Source: a virus. Taken from it: DNA of 37,284 nt. How positions within the stretch are numbered: position 1 is the stretch's first letter; every line of letters begins with the position of its first letter. Position numbers and translations under genes: made by a program. Of the stretch, positions 7,231 through 15,994 are shown one piece after another. The notes under the pieces were generated by a model. It made no database searches. It worked only from the letters and a program-made list of their open reading frames with translations, and was not told where the DNA came from. Location of the stretch: the IMG/VR virus record IMGVR_UViG_3300010883_000141, positions 1 to 37,284 of that record; one strand, given 5' to 3'.

Positions 7231-8043
7231 CTATCGGGAAACTCTAGAATCCCGCACTTTTCTTAACTCCCGGAGCTTACTAAAATCGCCGGAGTTAGTA
7301 GCTGCAAGAATCTGAGCTTCCAAAGAGTTGCTCCCTTCCGCGCCGCTATCCCCGCCACCCAAGTCCCCGCCTTCGCTGTTTGGAAAAAGGTGTGGAGCGA
7401 TTTCCTTAAGATTAGCTGCCCACTCAGACATAGTGAGTGGTCCTTTCGCACCTGCACGAATAAGCCCGTTCTCATCTCGTGCGACGGGTTCCCCGTCTTC
7501 AACTCTCCATTCTTTTCGTGCGCGAGCGGCAACATCTTCAAGCGCTGTTTGTCGACCGCCAACTTCCATAAAAGACTGCTGGGCACCGCCATCGATTAAA
7601 AGGGATTGCACTAGGTTCGTATTTGTTTCCGCTTCTAGTCTTAGAGATGCCATCTGTTCATTTATAGTCGTCATCTCAGACTGGTGAGTTACCTGAAGTC
7701 GTTCCGTTGCTTTTTCAATAGCGCCAGTGTGGTCGCCCGCGGCAGCGAGCTTAAGAACTTCATCCCCTTCAACTGTTTTTTGAAGTGCAAGAAGTCCTTC
7801 AACGTCAACTCCTTCGAACGCTTTTAAAGACCTCCGAGCGTCTTTTAGTTCGCTCATAAGTTCCGTGTTCTTAGTTGACAAACCTTGAAGCGGGGCAGTC
7901 GCGGCGGATACTGCGGAATCAATTGCTGACTGAATGTCCGCAAGAGCTTGTCCTCCTCCGCCGCCTTCCCCTTCGCCTGTATCATCTGCCATGCTATAAA
8001 TGGCGGCTAGGCTTGTGTGACCCATTAAGTTTTTTCGTTTCAT
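7231..8043 (-). CDS. Scaffolding protein
   Basis: A 270-residue, acidic, mostly helical protein. It has a Gly/Glu-rich N-terminal linker (DDTGEGEGGGGGQ), a long coiled-coil middle (about 50-155), a glycine-rich hinge (SEGGDLGGGDSGAEG) and a short basic C-terminal helix (KLRELRKVRDSR). A basic C-terminal helix that binds coat protein is typical of P22-type scaffolds. AGGTGA sits 5 bases before ATG 8043, supporting that start over the internal Met18. It lies between the minor head protein and coat genes. Confidence 0.75.
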   Translation of the reverse strand: MKRKNLMGHTSLAAIYSMADDTGEGEGGGGGQALADIQSAIDSAVSAATAPLQGLSTKNTELMSELKDARRSLKAFEGVDVEGLLALQKTVEGDEVLKLAAAGDHTGAIEKATERLQVTHQSEMTTINEQMASLRLEAETNTNLVQSLLIDGGAQQSFMEVGGRQTALEDVAARARKEWRVEDGEPVARDENGLIRAGAKGPLTMSEWAANLKEIAPHLFPNSEGGDLGGGDSGAEGSNSLEAQILAATNSGDFSKLRELRKVRDSRVSR

Positions 8044-8055
8044 AATATCACCTGT

Positions 8056-9168
8056 TTATATTTTGCCTCTCGCAAGAGGATTAGTCACTGGACTTTGCGC
8101 TCCGAGTTGCGCCAGGGTGACTTTCCCGTCGCGAAACGCCTGTGCTGCTTTTTTACTTCCTAGAACATCAGACGCGAAATCAATGTTCTTTTTAGATTGT
8201 TCTCTTAGCCAACCTTCATAGTGAGTTCGAGAGGTTTTTTGTTGAACTTTTATTATTCCCTCTTCTCTTAGTTTTTTAGTATTTTTTCTAACTTTACCCG
8301 TGCTGGTCGTGTTATCCCCGCGAACATATTTTTTCCCGGGACCAATGGCAGGCCTTTCCGACTGCCCTGGATCGATGCCCGCAAGCCGCGGTGCACTGGA
8401 GGATCGACAGTTCCAATGAATTCGTCCCGGTCCTGCGTCCCAACTAATCCCATGTTCAATAGCTTCATGCCCTAGAGTGTATTCAAGTCCGTCCCGGATG
8501 CCGCAGATGTTTGGCGTCGTTCTCCCATCCAGTGTACTGATCCAAATAATCGCTTCAACGAGTTCCGGGTTCCGTTGAAAAACTGCATTCTTTGCCTCTG
8601 TTGCATTGTGCATGAAGTAACTACGAGTAATCGTTCGGACATCAGCGTTAGCTTTGCCTAATGTTCCTTTTAGTCCTCGTGTCATCTCCTGGACATTCTT
8701 ACCGCCAATATACCCTCTTTCTAGTTGTTTGTTAATCCTGAGAGATTGAGCGCCGAAAGCTTTTTTCGTATGGTAAGCAAAAGTGTGACCCTGATAGGTT
8801 CTTTTCCTTGCGGACTTTACAACATTCGCAGCACGAGCGGCGACAATGGATTCAGTAGACGCGATCGCTAGATTGTTTTGGGTCCATGCTAGTTCCGCAG
8901 TAATCGCTTCGGATTCAATTTCAAGTAGTTCCGTTGGCCAGTCTTTCTTGTAAAATTTTTTCAGACGTTTGGTAACTCGGGTCTGCAAACTTTCTAACTT
9001 GCGCCGAGTGCGAGAACCTCCTGCGAATGCGACGTCTACGTCCTGTAAGATCGCTGAATGAATTTTACGAATCCGCTTGGACATATCTACTGCTTCACCT
9101 TCAGCTGCACGGAGGAGCGTCAGTGTCCGTCTAGTGTAGTCCTCAGTGACCTCTGCCTGCTTGGTCAT
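8056..9168 (-). CDS. Minor head protein, Mu F / SPP1 gp7 family
   Basis: A 370-residue protein. Its C-terminal half carries the diagnostic phage Mu F/SPP1 gp7 domain: RTITRSYFMHNATEAKN, then WISTLDGRTTPNICGIRDGLEY, then GPGRIHWNCRSS, with the conserved Cys and His residues in order. Members bind the portal and enter the prohead, and some help DNA ejection. The N-terminal 150 residues are basic and helical. Its stop and the portal start meet at 9168, so translation is coupled to the portal gene. Confidence 0.85.
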   Translation of the reverse strand: MTKQAEVTEDYTRRTLTLLRAAEGEAVDMSKRIRKIHSAILQDVDVAFAGGSRTRRKLESLQTRVTKRLKKFYKKDWPTELLEIESEAITAELAWTQNNLAIASTESIVAARAANVVKSARKRTYQGHTFAYHTKKAFGAQSLRINKQLERGYIGGKNVQEMTRGLKGTLGKANADVRTITRSYFMHNATEAKNAVFQRNPELVEAIIWISTLDGRTTPNICGIRDGLEYTLGHEAIEHGISWDAGPGRIHWNCRSSSAPRLAGIDPGQSERPAIGPGKKYVRGDNTTSTGKVRKNTKKLREEGIIKVQQKTSRTHYEGWLREQSKKNIDFASDVLGSKKAAQAFRDGKVTLAQLGAQSPVTNPLARGKI

Positions 9169-10724
9169 TAGTCATCCTGAAGTGTTGGATCATCATTATC
9201 ATCAGCGAACTCACCCATGTCTGGAGAGGAAGAAGGTGCTTCGTTAAAAATTCTAGCAAGTTCATCTTCTACTTCCTGGGCGCTATCGATTAAACCATTT
9301 TCAATAAGAATTTTAATAAAGGATTCTTTTGAATATAAACCGTTCTGCCAAAGTTGCATAAGGGCTAACGCCATCGGAGCGTCGAGAACAGTTTCAGCGA
9401 AGTCCGTTGACATATTAAAACTAACCAGTTCCGGGTCCGCACCTTCGATCTGTGCTACAACTTTCAAAGCATCATTAATTCCGCGAATAATATTGTTCAC
9501 AACTCCAATCAGTGTTGCACCTTGCTGACTCTGCCGAATTTTTACCGTGTCCGTTGCTTCTGCACTGGTCTGACTTGGTCCTAATAGTGTAGCTCCATAC
9601 TTAGCGGCTTCGTCAAACAGTTGAACGATTGAACGCCCGACATGATCCAACGCTCCTGTGTCAGTAGCGGGAAAAAAAGCTTTCGCTTGGGGGTTTTCTA
9701 AAACGAGCGCCACTGTGGAGCCAAAGGCGACAGGTAATTGCTCTGCCTCTGCGCCCGTAATAGTAAAAATAGGATTGCAAGTCATATACTGAGCCTGAGA
9801 CAGATCAGCGTCTTTACGATAGATAGATAAAGCGATTTCAGTAATCGACGCTAACGGTACCGGACCAGGTGTAAACTCATTCTCTAGTGACCCAATAGGT
9901 ATAACGGGCACGGTTTCAAACTCCGTGCCTTGTAGCTGCGGGATTGTCTGACTGATTAGAATGTCATTCATGTATTTTTCTAGAACAACTTTTCCCGCAA
10001 GGTCTCTGTGGACGTTTGTTTCCTCAGCTCCGGTATCTTCATTCGTCGAAGTAACTAACGCTGGATACTGTCGGTAAACATAGAAAACGTCCTCATCATC
10101 ACAACAAAAACCATCGTCGCCGGGAATTTCAACGCATTCTTTTAAGACAACCATTTGAGTGGCGCCCGACATTTCATTAACTCGCCAATTCGTAATATTT
10201 TGGGTTTTATACAAAACGAGTCGAGCTTCGTTTGTGACTGGATCAATATCAACAGCTAGAGCACACCTACCTCCTGACAAAGTAGCTATCAGCATTTGGA
10301 CAAAAAGATCCTTTAGATTAGAACCTTTTTTCGTCGCTGCTGTTTCTAAATACGCCATAGACGTTGGCAGTTCCATTTCAGGATTAGCCTTAGTCGCAAC
10401 ACCAATTAAACCTCGAAGAGTGTTTAGAGTAATTTCAGGAAACCTTGCTCGCTGAAGATAGGCGCGGTAAGCGGGATTCGGATGCCACCAAGGAGCAGTC
10501 GTTTGGTCATATTGGTCTATTAAGTTATCAATAGCTGATATTGTGTGCGGGTAGCTAACTGACGGCGAGGTGTCATTAACCTCGAAGCCCGCAGGCATTG
10601 GGAGATAAACAACATTCCCTCTTTTAACTGTATCCGATCCTTCGATCGATTCCCTAACTGTTCGCCATTCAAACTTTCGGCGACTGAACTGTTTATGTTC
10701 CGTTTCAACTCCGGTCTTACTCAT
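9168..10724 (-). CDS. Portal protein (DUF4055-like)
   Basis: A 518-residue protein. The N-terminal region (YLPMPAGF...YDQTTAPWWHPNPAYRAYLQRARFPEITLNTLRGLIG), the middle VPVIPIGSLENEFTPGPVPLASITEIALSIYRKDADLSQAQYMTCNPIFT and the C-terminal DFAETVLDAPMALALMQLWQNGLYSKESFIKILIENGLI are typical of DUF4055 portals. It would form the dodecameric ring at one vertex, serving packaging motor docking and DNA exit. It overlaps the terminase stop by one base. The C-terminus is very acidic. Confidence 0.85.
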   Translation of the reverse strand: MSKTGVETEHKQFSRRKFEWRTVRESIEGSDTVKRGNVVYLPMPAGFEVNDTSPSVSYPHTISAIDNLIDQYDQTTAPWWHPNPAYRAYLQRARFPEITLNTLRGLIGVATKANPEMELPTSMAYLETAATKKGSNLKDLFVQMLIATLSGGRCALAVDIDPVTNEARLVLYKTQNITNWRVNEMSGATQMVVLKECVEIPGDDGFCCDDEDVFYVYRQYPALVTSTNEDTGAEETNVHRDLAGKVVLEKYMNDILISQTIPQLQGTEFETVPVIPIGSLENEFTPGPVPLASITEIALSIYRKDADLSQAQYMTCNPIFTITGAEAEQLPVAFGSTVALVLENPQAKAFFPATDTGALDHVGRSIVQLFDEAAKYGATLLGPSQTSAEATDTVKIRQSQQGATLIGVVNNIIRGINDALKVVAQIEGADPELVSFNMSTDFAETVLDAPMALALMQLWQNGLYSKESFIKILIENGLIDSAQEVEDELARIFNEAPSSSPDMGEFADDNDDPTLQDD

Positions 10725-12133
10725 TATATTCTCCTTCGAACGGAAGCGGCGGCACCATACCCAGCACTAACGCGGATAATGGGAAACCTCTTCGCAATAA
10801 AATATCCACCCGCCTCGGTGATATGGTCTAGTCCTGAACTTTTATCCGGGATGCCATTGTCATCCCAAACAATCTGCTCGAGAGCGTCCGTATACTGCGG
10901 ACACTGCTCGGTATTTACTTTGTAACTTCGGACCTGCTTACCATTGCAGAACTGAGCGTTCATACAGTTGACCCTATCACGGATAAGCGGGTTAGAAAAA
11001 TCATTTTTCATAACGTATCCAGCCTTCGTTAGCATAGCCAAGTCTGTCCTTGTAGGTGAACTGTTTGAACTGCTTCGCTTGTTACCACTTGCGTCAGGGT
11101 AACAGTGAATAGGGTTGTTCGGATACCGTTCATCCCATGCGGCGATCTGCGCTTCGGTGTCATAAGCGTTAAACACTTCGCTGATGGCGACAGGTTGCTC
11201 GTCCCGAATAACATGAGCGACCGAAGCGCCAACCTCTACGTTAAAATCCATTCCGATGTGCACGACTTCACCTTCAAACGGAGCAGAAATGTCGCTGTGA
11301 CTGTCGATACGGTTAAATCCTTTATAGACATTGCTAGAGTTTAAGTTAACGAACTCGCCACGGAGATACGCTCGAATCAACTGATCGGGATATGAACTAA
11401 GAAGTCCATCAATGTATCCTTCGGGCAAGTGAGGGTTGGAGTATGTACTGGCTCGATAAATCCCGTAATCTGCATTCCCTTCTTTCACCCAGCGCTTGTG
11501 GGCAAACCTGAATCCTTCTGGCGTCGTATACGCTGAGACCCGATTAAGCTCAGTCTGATATAGTTCAACTTCCTCGCCTCTTTTGGCTTTAGATTTTACC
11601 TCCTGCCAATCAGTGCGGAGAATGCGCTGATCATTTTGATCGAAGATGTAAATTTTTTGTCTGTTCCTAGCTATGACCGCGTTCCAAGCTGCCTCCGCTT
11701 GTAGTTCTCGCAAGGTGTCTAGTTCATCAACATGGGAACGGAAAACTTCGTAACCAATAATTCGTTCGGGGTTAGATAAACTGCGGCAGTAGATGTCGCC
11801 GATTCCAGAATCACTAACATAGAAAATATGGTCCGACTTGTTAAGTGTAAATCGCAAGTCAGCGTCGTGGAGCCGCTGTATAATAAACGGCTCCGTGATA
11901 AGCTTGAGGAGGTCATACGTCGGCGCATAAGCTCCGATGTTGGCTCCTGGATAGTTAATGAGGTCTGTAGCTGCACTGACAGACATTGTTGTCGACTTGC
12001 CACTACCGAAGCCGCCAACGAACAATGGGTATTTTTCTTTAGCTTTGTAAAACGAAGACTGTGGACCGGTTAACCTTGCTAGTCGGTAAGTGTCTTCGTC
12101 CTCCTCTACGAGAACTGGGAGGGTGTTATTCAT
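10724..12133 (-). CDS. terL: Terminase large subunit
   Basis: A protein of about 469 residues combining packaging ATPase and nuclease. Walker A GGFGSGKS lies at residues 40-47 from the ATG at 12133. The acidic segment FRSHVDELDTLRE serves as a Walker B-type region. The RNase H-like nuclease domain follows with VVHIGMDFNVEVGASV (first catalytic Asp) and a later CYPDASGNKRSSS acidic site. An upstream TTG at 12154 is in frame, but I prefer ATG 12133, which overlaps the TerS stop in an ATGAATAA junction. The product works with the small subunit and portal. Confidence 0.9.
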   Translation of the reverse strand: MNNTLPVLVEEDEDTYRLARLTGPQSSFYKAKEKYPLFVGGFGSGKSTTMSVSAATDLINYPGANIGAYAPTYDLLKLITEPFIIQRLHDADLRFTLNKSDHIFYVSDSGIGDIYCRSLSNPERIIGYEVFRSHVDELDTLRELQAEAAWNAVIARNRQKIYIFDQNDQRILRTDWQEVKSKAKRGEEVELYQTELNRVSAYTTPEGFRFAHKRWVKEGNADYGIYRASTYSNPHLPEGYIDGLLSSYPDQLIRAYLRGEFVNLNSSNVYKGFNRIDSHSDISAPFEGEVVHIGMDFNVEVGASVAHVIRDEQPVAISEVFNAYDTEAQIAAWDERYPNNPIHCYPDASGNKRSSSNSSPTRTDLAMLTKAGYVMKNDFSNPLIRDRVNCMNAQFCNGKQVRSYKVNTEQCPQYTDALEQIVWDDNGIPDKSSGLDHITEAGGYFIAKRFPIIRVSAGYGAAASVRRRI

Positions 12134-12518
12134 CCTCGTCGAGTTCCAACTCAACAGTCTCTACGATTAGTCGTCGGCGTCGTTGTTCTCCATTGCTTTT
12201 GCTACTTGATCCGGTTGTCGTAGACACAGGCTGAATACCTGTATAGTCCAAAAACATCTGAGCGGCTTTCATGTCGCCTTCCACCGCGGCTTGATTAACC
12301 CCGGTGAAAACATTCTGCACACCCATTGACAAGCCACGATCATAATCAGAATTAAAAAGTTCCTTATGGATTTTTTTAAGCTTAGGATAGTCGACGCCCA
12401 TTGCTACCGCAATTCGTTCGAGAGGAGCACCAGATTGAGCCGCAGCTCGAACCTGTTCCCTGTTGAAAGGGGGTAACTGTTCCTCCGGCGTTTCTCGGCG
12501 TCGACGTTTTGTCGCCAT
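12126..12518 (-). CDS. terS: Terminase small subunit
   Basis: A 130-residue protein with a basic start (MATKRRRRETPEEQ), a helix-turn-helix-like segment (REQVRAAAQSGAPLERIAVAMGVDYPKLKKI), an oligomerisation helix region (NVFTGVNQAAVEGDMKAAQMFLDY) and an acidic C-terminus (ETVELELDEDE) that could contact the large subunit. The layout and position directly upstream of the large subunit are standard. It is expected to recognise the packaging initiation site. Confidence 0.8.
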   Translation of the reverse strand: MATKRRRRETPEEQLPPFNREQVRAAAQSGAPLERIAVAMGVDYPKLKKIHKELFNSDYDRGLSMGVQNVFTGVNQAAVEGDMKAAQMFLDYTGIQPVSTTTGSSSKSNGEQRRRRLIVETVELELDEDE

Positions 12519-12573
12519 GTGTTTTCCTCGATGAGTCTCTGGCTAGTGTACTCAAGACTCCAGCGGAGAACAA

Positions 12574-12638
12574 TATCACTTCTCATTAGCAGGTATTCGT
12601 AGATCAACTCCGAGTCGTTCAAGCACATCCCGACATCG
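12574..12638. repeat. 65-bp direct repeat, copy 1
   Basis: Identical to 12813-12877 except for one base (A at 12585 versus G at 12824), 239 bases apart. In the minus frame it encodes the last 20 codons and stop of the small lipoprotein gene. The single difference is synonymous (Asn AAT versus AAC). Confidence 0.95.
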
Positions 12639-12755
12639 ACCAGCATCCACCTCAGAACCAGATCCTTGCTCACATCCGATCAGGGATAGTGGTGCGAGGA
12701 CAACCAACAACATTGCGGCAACAACTCTCCAATCATCAATCCATATCTTTTTCAT
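12576..12755 (-). CDS. Small lipoprotein with a tail copied from the neighbouring DNA-binding gene
   Basis: From ATG at 12755 the product is 59 residues: MKKIWIDDWRVVAAMLLVV, then APLSLIGC, a convincing lipoprotein signal with lipobox LIGC, then a short polar stretch (EQGSGSEVDAG). The last 20 residues, RCRDVLERLGVDLRIPANEK, are identical to the C-terminus of the KorA/TrfB-like protein at 12815-13066, because a 65-bp segment is duplicated in frame. GGA lies 6 bases before the start; a second ATG at 12770 is less well placed. Function unknown. The gene sits just before TerS, away from the lysis cassette, so it is not the obvious spanin. Confidence 0.6.
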   Translation of the reverse strand: MKKIWIDDWRVVAAMLLVVLAPLSLIGCEQGSGSEVDAGRCRDVLERLGVDLRIPANEK

Positions 12756-12779
12756 TATGATTCCATCCATTCGTCGAAC

Positions 12780-12808
12780 GTTTTAATATTATGATCGTGG
12801 CTTGTCAA
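12780..12808 (-). promoter_or_regulatory. Candidate promoter before the lipoprotein and terminase genes
   Basis: On the minus strand a consensus TTGACA (12808-12803) and TAAAAC (12785-12780) are 17 bases apart, just after the KorA-like stop and before the lipoprotein start. It would be a logical start for the late operon. The -10 is weak, and this phage's other promoters use TTTACA instead. Confidence 0.35.
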
Positions 12809-12812
12809 TGGG

Positions 12813-12877
12813 TATCACTTCTCGTTAGCAGGTATTCGTAGATCAACTCCGAGTCGTTCAAGCACATCCCGACATCG
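12813..12877. repeat. 65-bp direct repeat, copy 2
   Basis: The partner of 12574-12638. It covers the last 20 codons and stop of the KorA/TrfB-like gene, where the sequence continues seamlessly into the helix-turn-helix region. This copy is therefore likely the source and the lipoprotein copy the derivative. Confidence 0.95.
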
Positions 12878-13066
12878 TTTATAAACGAGTTGACGAGACA
12901 CTCCGTGCGCGTCCCCTGCTTCTTGCAAAGTTTTTTTCTCTACTAGAACCATTCGAATAAACTGCTTAGTGTGATCAGCATATTTCGACCCCTCGAGAAA
13001 CTTTTCAACTTCCTCGTTGTCATACTCCGACTGTCGGATACTAAACTTGACTTGACCTTTGGGCAT
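12815..13066 (-). CDS. KorA/TrfB-like helix-turn-helix DNA-binding protein
   Basis: An 83-residue protein (MPKGQVKFSIRQSEYDNEEV). The segment KTLQEAGDAHGVSRQLVYKRCRDVL is a good helix-turn-helix and resembles the TrfB/KorA repressor domain, with the pattern of a helix, AG..HGVSRQ and V..R. It lies between the primase-helicase and the late genes, so it is a candidate early-to-late regulator. Possible targets include the inverted repeat at 13111-13145 just upstream of it, or the shared element at 15995 and 17343. Confidence 0.6.
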   Translation of the reverse strand: MPKGQVKFSIRQSEYDNEEVEKFLEGSKYADHTKQFIRMVLVEKKTLQEAGDAHGVSRQLVYKRCRDVLERLGVDLRIPANEK

Positions 13067-13110
13067 CTGAGTTATTCCTTATAAAATTAAAAATTCATTC
13101 GTGAATCCTA

Positions 13111-13145
13111 TCACCGTTGACGCTGAATGTATCTATCAACGGTGA
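13111..13145. repeat. Perfect inverted repeat upstream of the KorA-like gene
   Basis: TCACCGTTGA and its exact complement TCAACGGTGA are separated by 15 bases, 45 bases before the KorA-like ATG. The arms and spacing suit an operator for a dimeric repressor, possibly autoregulation by the downstream gene. No T run follows, so a terminator is unlikely. Confidence 0.7.
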
Positions 13146-13347
13146 AAAATACGCTTGTATTCGAGTCTTTTTAACGATTCAACTTTCCATGCTGCTCACT
13201 GCCAAAAGTCGAAGCGGCTTTAAACCCTTTGTTTTACAGTCTTTTTCCTTTCTTTGATTCATCTTTTCATCTTAATTCAAGTTAATATATATTCTTATAC
13301 CCACACGCTCGCACATCCGGGAGGTAAATTCTTTTTCAGTTGAAAAC

Positions 13348-13462
13348 ATGAAACATGAATTTTAAACTGTTTTCTTTGTAGAATCAGTAGCTTACAAATT
13401 TCATCTTTTTTAAAGAGTTGAATCATATTTTTTAAAGTTTCTTTTTCCGATTCATGTTTCAT
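13348..13462. repeat. Long-spaced inverted repeat, 13-bp arms
   Basis: ATGAAACATGAAT at 13348-13360 is perfectly complementary to ATTCATGTTTCAT at 13450-13462, with an 89-base AT-rich spacer. It lies just past the primase-helicase stop. It could be paired protein-binding sites, a large RNA hairpin protecting an mRNA 3' end, or part of an origin. Confidence 0.65.
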
Positions 13463-13494
13463 ATTATTTCGACTTTTTTTTCAGTTGCTAAACA

Positions 13495-15909
13495 CTATTC
13501 ATCTTCTGCAATTCCCAGAAACTCTCTAACTGTTTCTGCTTTCGGCAGTCTCCAACCTCTTACAACTTCGCCGCGTATCTGTCTTGGCTTACCAATTTCG
13601 GGAAGTAAATGTTTCATTTGCTTAGTTACCATGTGCGGGGTCAGCGTCACATAGTGATTCGTTCTTCTTACGAACTCCTGCACTTCATGATTAAGCCAAG
13701 ACTGAGGAATCCAGTACACCGCCCGATCATTTTCACTTACGACAGGGACTTCCTCATCTCTCTTAATTAACCCTTCTCCGTATGGATCTGCATGGAGTCG
13801 CTGGTCCATTCGCAAGCGATCATGAAATGGGTCCGCTTTAGCAAGTTCGGCCGCAAGGAACGCGCGAACATAGGATTCCGATACGACTGCACTTTGGTCC
13901 TGCTGACTTTCTAAAGCTAAAGTCTGCGGGATGTGATCACCAGGATGCCAACCGTCTGGCAGCTTATAACTTAAAAAGTGACCGAGGATGTCTCCCAAAC
14001 CTTTTTTTATTTCTTGGCGAAGTGGGCCAAAGTATTTTCGATCCTGCTTATATTGATCACCGACTTCGAACACCGCGAAGCGCCTTTCGTCGCCCGCTGC
14101 GGGCACCGCCCAATCATGATTAGTAGTTAACAGAAACTTGGCGCCATTTGCTACCTGGTAGGGGTCCACACCCTTAGGCTCAATCATTACTGTTTTACTA
14201 GTGATTAAAGATTTAAGTTTTCCCTGTCCTTTTTTATCTCCTGCCCAACCTGCTTCTTCCAAGCTCACCCATAAAGCGCCTTCTAGCTGTTTATTAAACC
14301 GCCCCGTTAAACCATCATCATGATCAATTAAAACGCCGTGAGCGCCAAATATGGTACGGAAGGCGTCACTCACCATACTCTTCCCAACACCGCGGCCACC
14401 TTTCAGTACGAGCATAACACCCGGCACACTGCCTGGATTCTGTATGGCCCAAGCAAAAAAGCGCATTAGATATTCGCCGCACTCCTCACTCTCTGCGCCC
14501 AACACTTCCGTGATATGTTTTAAAAAAAGAGGGATAGGTCCGTCAGCGGCTTCAACTGCGAAGCCCTGCCATAGGTTGAGCTGATTAGCATTAGGTTCAT
14601 TTGGAGGTGCTGCTAACTGAACTCCACTGTATCTACGCCGGTAAGAATGATCGATCCATCTTTGTGGAACTTTTCCTTGCGGTGGATCTGTAGGGTCTAT
14701 GGGCATGGTCCGCAATGTGCCGAAGTCGTCTCGGAAGTTGTGCAGACTATGCCATTCCCATTTAATGTCCGGCGTCACCATCTTATCCAAAAGACCTGGC
14801 AAGACAACGACCCGGGAACCTTTACCTTCGGAAACAAACATTGCACGATTATTCATTTCGCGAAACAGTTCGCTGGCTTCCGGTAGGTCAACTGTCGGCG
14901 GATCGATTCCTAGCTTTTTACCTATGTAGAAAATAGTTGTAAGACCAACGTCGCGGGATGTATCCCCTTTCGTAAAAGATTCCCATTTGTCCGGCCATTC
15001 ATCTGGATTAAACTTTTGACCCTGCGCGGACCATTTATAAAATACCCTATACCCAAACTGTTCATTCGGTAAAGTCTTAAGAGCCATACCGATTTTTAAC
15101 CAATCACTATATTCGACATCGGATGGAATATCTTTTAGGATAAGAAGTAGGTCTCGCACCTGGCGGGACATTGTGCCCAAGAACATATATTCCCCGGTTA
15201 AACCTGCGACCCACTTAGCGAAGGACATATCAGTATCCTCCTCATTGGCGATCTGTGCCGCGGCTTTCCGTTCGGAAAATAGCGGCTCAATTCTAAGCGC
15301 TTTCATAAGAGCGTCTAAATCGTAGCGATCCATATCAGGTCGCCATTGTGTGCAAATAGCCTTGTGACCGCCTGCTTCTTTCCGACTTCCTGGTAGCCGC
15401 ATAATTCGATAAGCACCTATCGCCCCGGGATCTGAATAACCTGCGGAGATCAGTGCACTAATACAAGCCTCATAGAATTCCAAAGTTGGCAGATGGCTCA
15501 TGTCTTCATCGTGTATTATATAACCCCACTGCTCATTACCAGGACTCGTTTCTATTACCCAGTGCGGAACAACTTCTGGAGCTTTTGCTTTTGTTCCTAT
15601 ATCATCAAGAACGAAACAATAGGCCGCGACTAGATTTTTTCTTGTTCGGCCGGGGTAAGTATATTCTTCACCGGTTGTTTGATTTACTTTTGTAACTGTT
15701 TCTCCATTTACTGTGCTAACACAGAAAAAGTTTTGAGAAGTAAGTCGTTGTTCTGAACTAAGTTGGGTGCTGCGGCGAGTGGGACAGACTGCGATGTGTT
15801 CTTGTTCTAATGGTTTTTTGTGTAAGCCTTTAAAAATGACCTGAAGAAATTCTTCTTTGAAGACTTTTGATTCTGTGCTGGCCTGAGTTTCCGACATTCT
15901 TAAATCCAT
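13495..15909 (-). CDS. Primase-helicase (RepB-like primase, PriCT, SF3-type helicase)
   Basis: An 804-residue protein. Around residues 95-190 a RepB/AEP-like primase domain shows YCFVLDDIGTKAK (acidic metal site), PHWVIETSPGNEQWGY and YRIMRLPGSRK. Around 270-340 a PriCT_2-like segment follows (WLKIGMALKTLP...WSAQGQKFNPDEW). The C-terminal half is a DUF5906/SF3-type ATPase with LKGGRGVGKS near residue 500, WVSLEEAGWAGDKK as Walker B-like region, and FLLTTNHDWAVPAAGDERRFAVFEV as sensor and Arg finger region. It would prime and unwind DNA for the family A polymerase encoded at 31520. ATG 15909 or 15897 could be the start. Confidence 0.85.
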   Translation of the reverse strand: MDLRMSETQASTESKVFKEEFLQVIFKGLHKKPLEQEHIAVCPTRRSTQLSSEQRLTSQNFFCVSTVNGETVTKVNQTTGEEYTYPGRTRKNLVAAYCFVLDDIGTKAKAPEVVPHWVIETSPGNEQWGYIIHDEDMSHLPTLEFYEACISALISAGYSDPGAIGAYRIMRLPGSRKEAGGHKAICTQWRPDMDRYDLDALMKALRIEPLFSERKAAAQIANEEDTDMSFAKWVAGLTGEYMFLGTMSRQVRDLLLILKDIPSDVEYSDWLKIGMALKTLPNEQFGYRVFYKWSAQGQKFNPDEWPDKWESFTKGDTSRDVGLTTIFYIGKKLGIDPPTVDLPEASELFREMNNRAMFVSEGKGSRVVVLPGLLDKMVTPDIKWEWHSLHNFRDDFGTLRTMPIDPTDPPQGKVPQRWIDHSYRRRYSGVQLAAPPNEPNANQLNLWQGFAVEAADGPIPLFLKHITEVLGAESEECGEYLMRFFAWAIQNPGSVPGVMLVLKGGRGVGKSMVSDAFRTIFGAHGVLIDHDDGLTGRFNKQLEGALWVSLEEAGWAGDKKGQGKLKSLITSKTVMIEPKGVDPYQVANGAKFLLTTNHDWAVPAAGDERRFAVFEVGDQYKQDRKYFGPLRQEIKKGLGDILGHFLSYKLPDGWHPGDHIPQTLALESQQDQSAVVSESYVRAFLAAELAKADPFHDRLRMDQRLHADPYGEGLIKRDEEVPVVSENDRAVYWIPQSWLNHEVQEFVRRTNHYVTLTPHMVTKQMKHLLPEIGKPRQIRGEVVRGWRLPKAETVREFLGIAEDE

Positions 15910-15937
15910 TTTTATCGATGTGTGGTTGGGGATAGTG

Positions 15938-15966
15938 ATAGTAACTATTCAACGGATTTGTGTAAA
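15938..15966 (-). promoter_or_regulatory. Promoter for the primase-helicase gene
   Basis: Minus strand: GGG then TTTACA (15966-15961), 17 bases, TACTAT (15943-15938), about 30 bases before the primase-helicase ATG. The TTTACA -35 matches the early promoter set of the plus strand. Confidence 0.7.
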
Positions 15967-15994
15967 CCCTTTTTAAGTTTTTCGAACTTTCCCA

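Larger units (their letters stand above)
13067..13494. other. AT-rich intergenic region with inverted repeats
   Basis: 428 bases without a supportable gene, between the primase-helicase stop and the KorA-like start. It holds homopolymer A/T stretches and a small hairpin with a TTCG loop (13093-13106), besides the two inverted repeats listed separately. I see no strong -35/-10 pair. It could hold a late promoter, an operator region or a replication origin. Confidence 0.6.

Noticed and set aside
9217-9528. Plus-strand open frame opposite the portal gene
   Set aside because: It is antisense to a well-supported portal gene, has no ribosome binding site and its translation is a composition shadow (Ser/Ile-rich). 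The same holds for the plus-strand frames at 7328-7687, 10159-10455 and 1202-1510.
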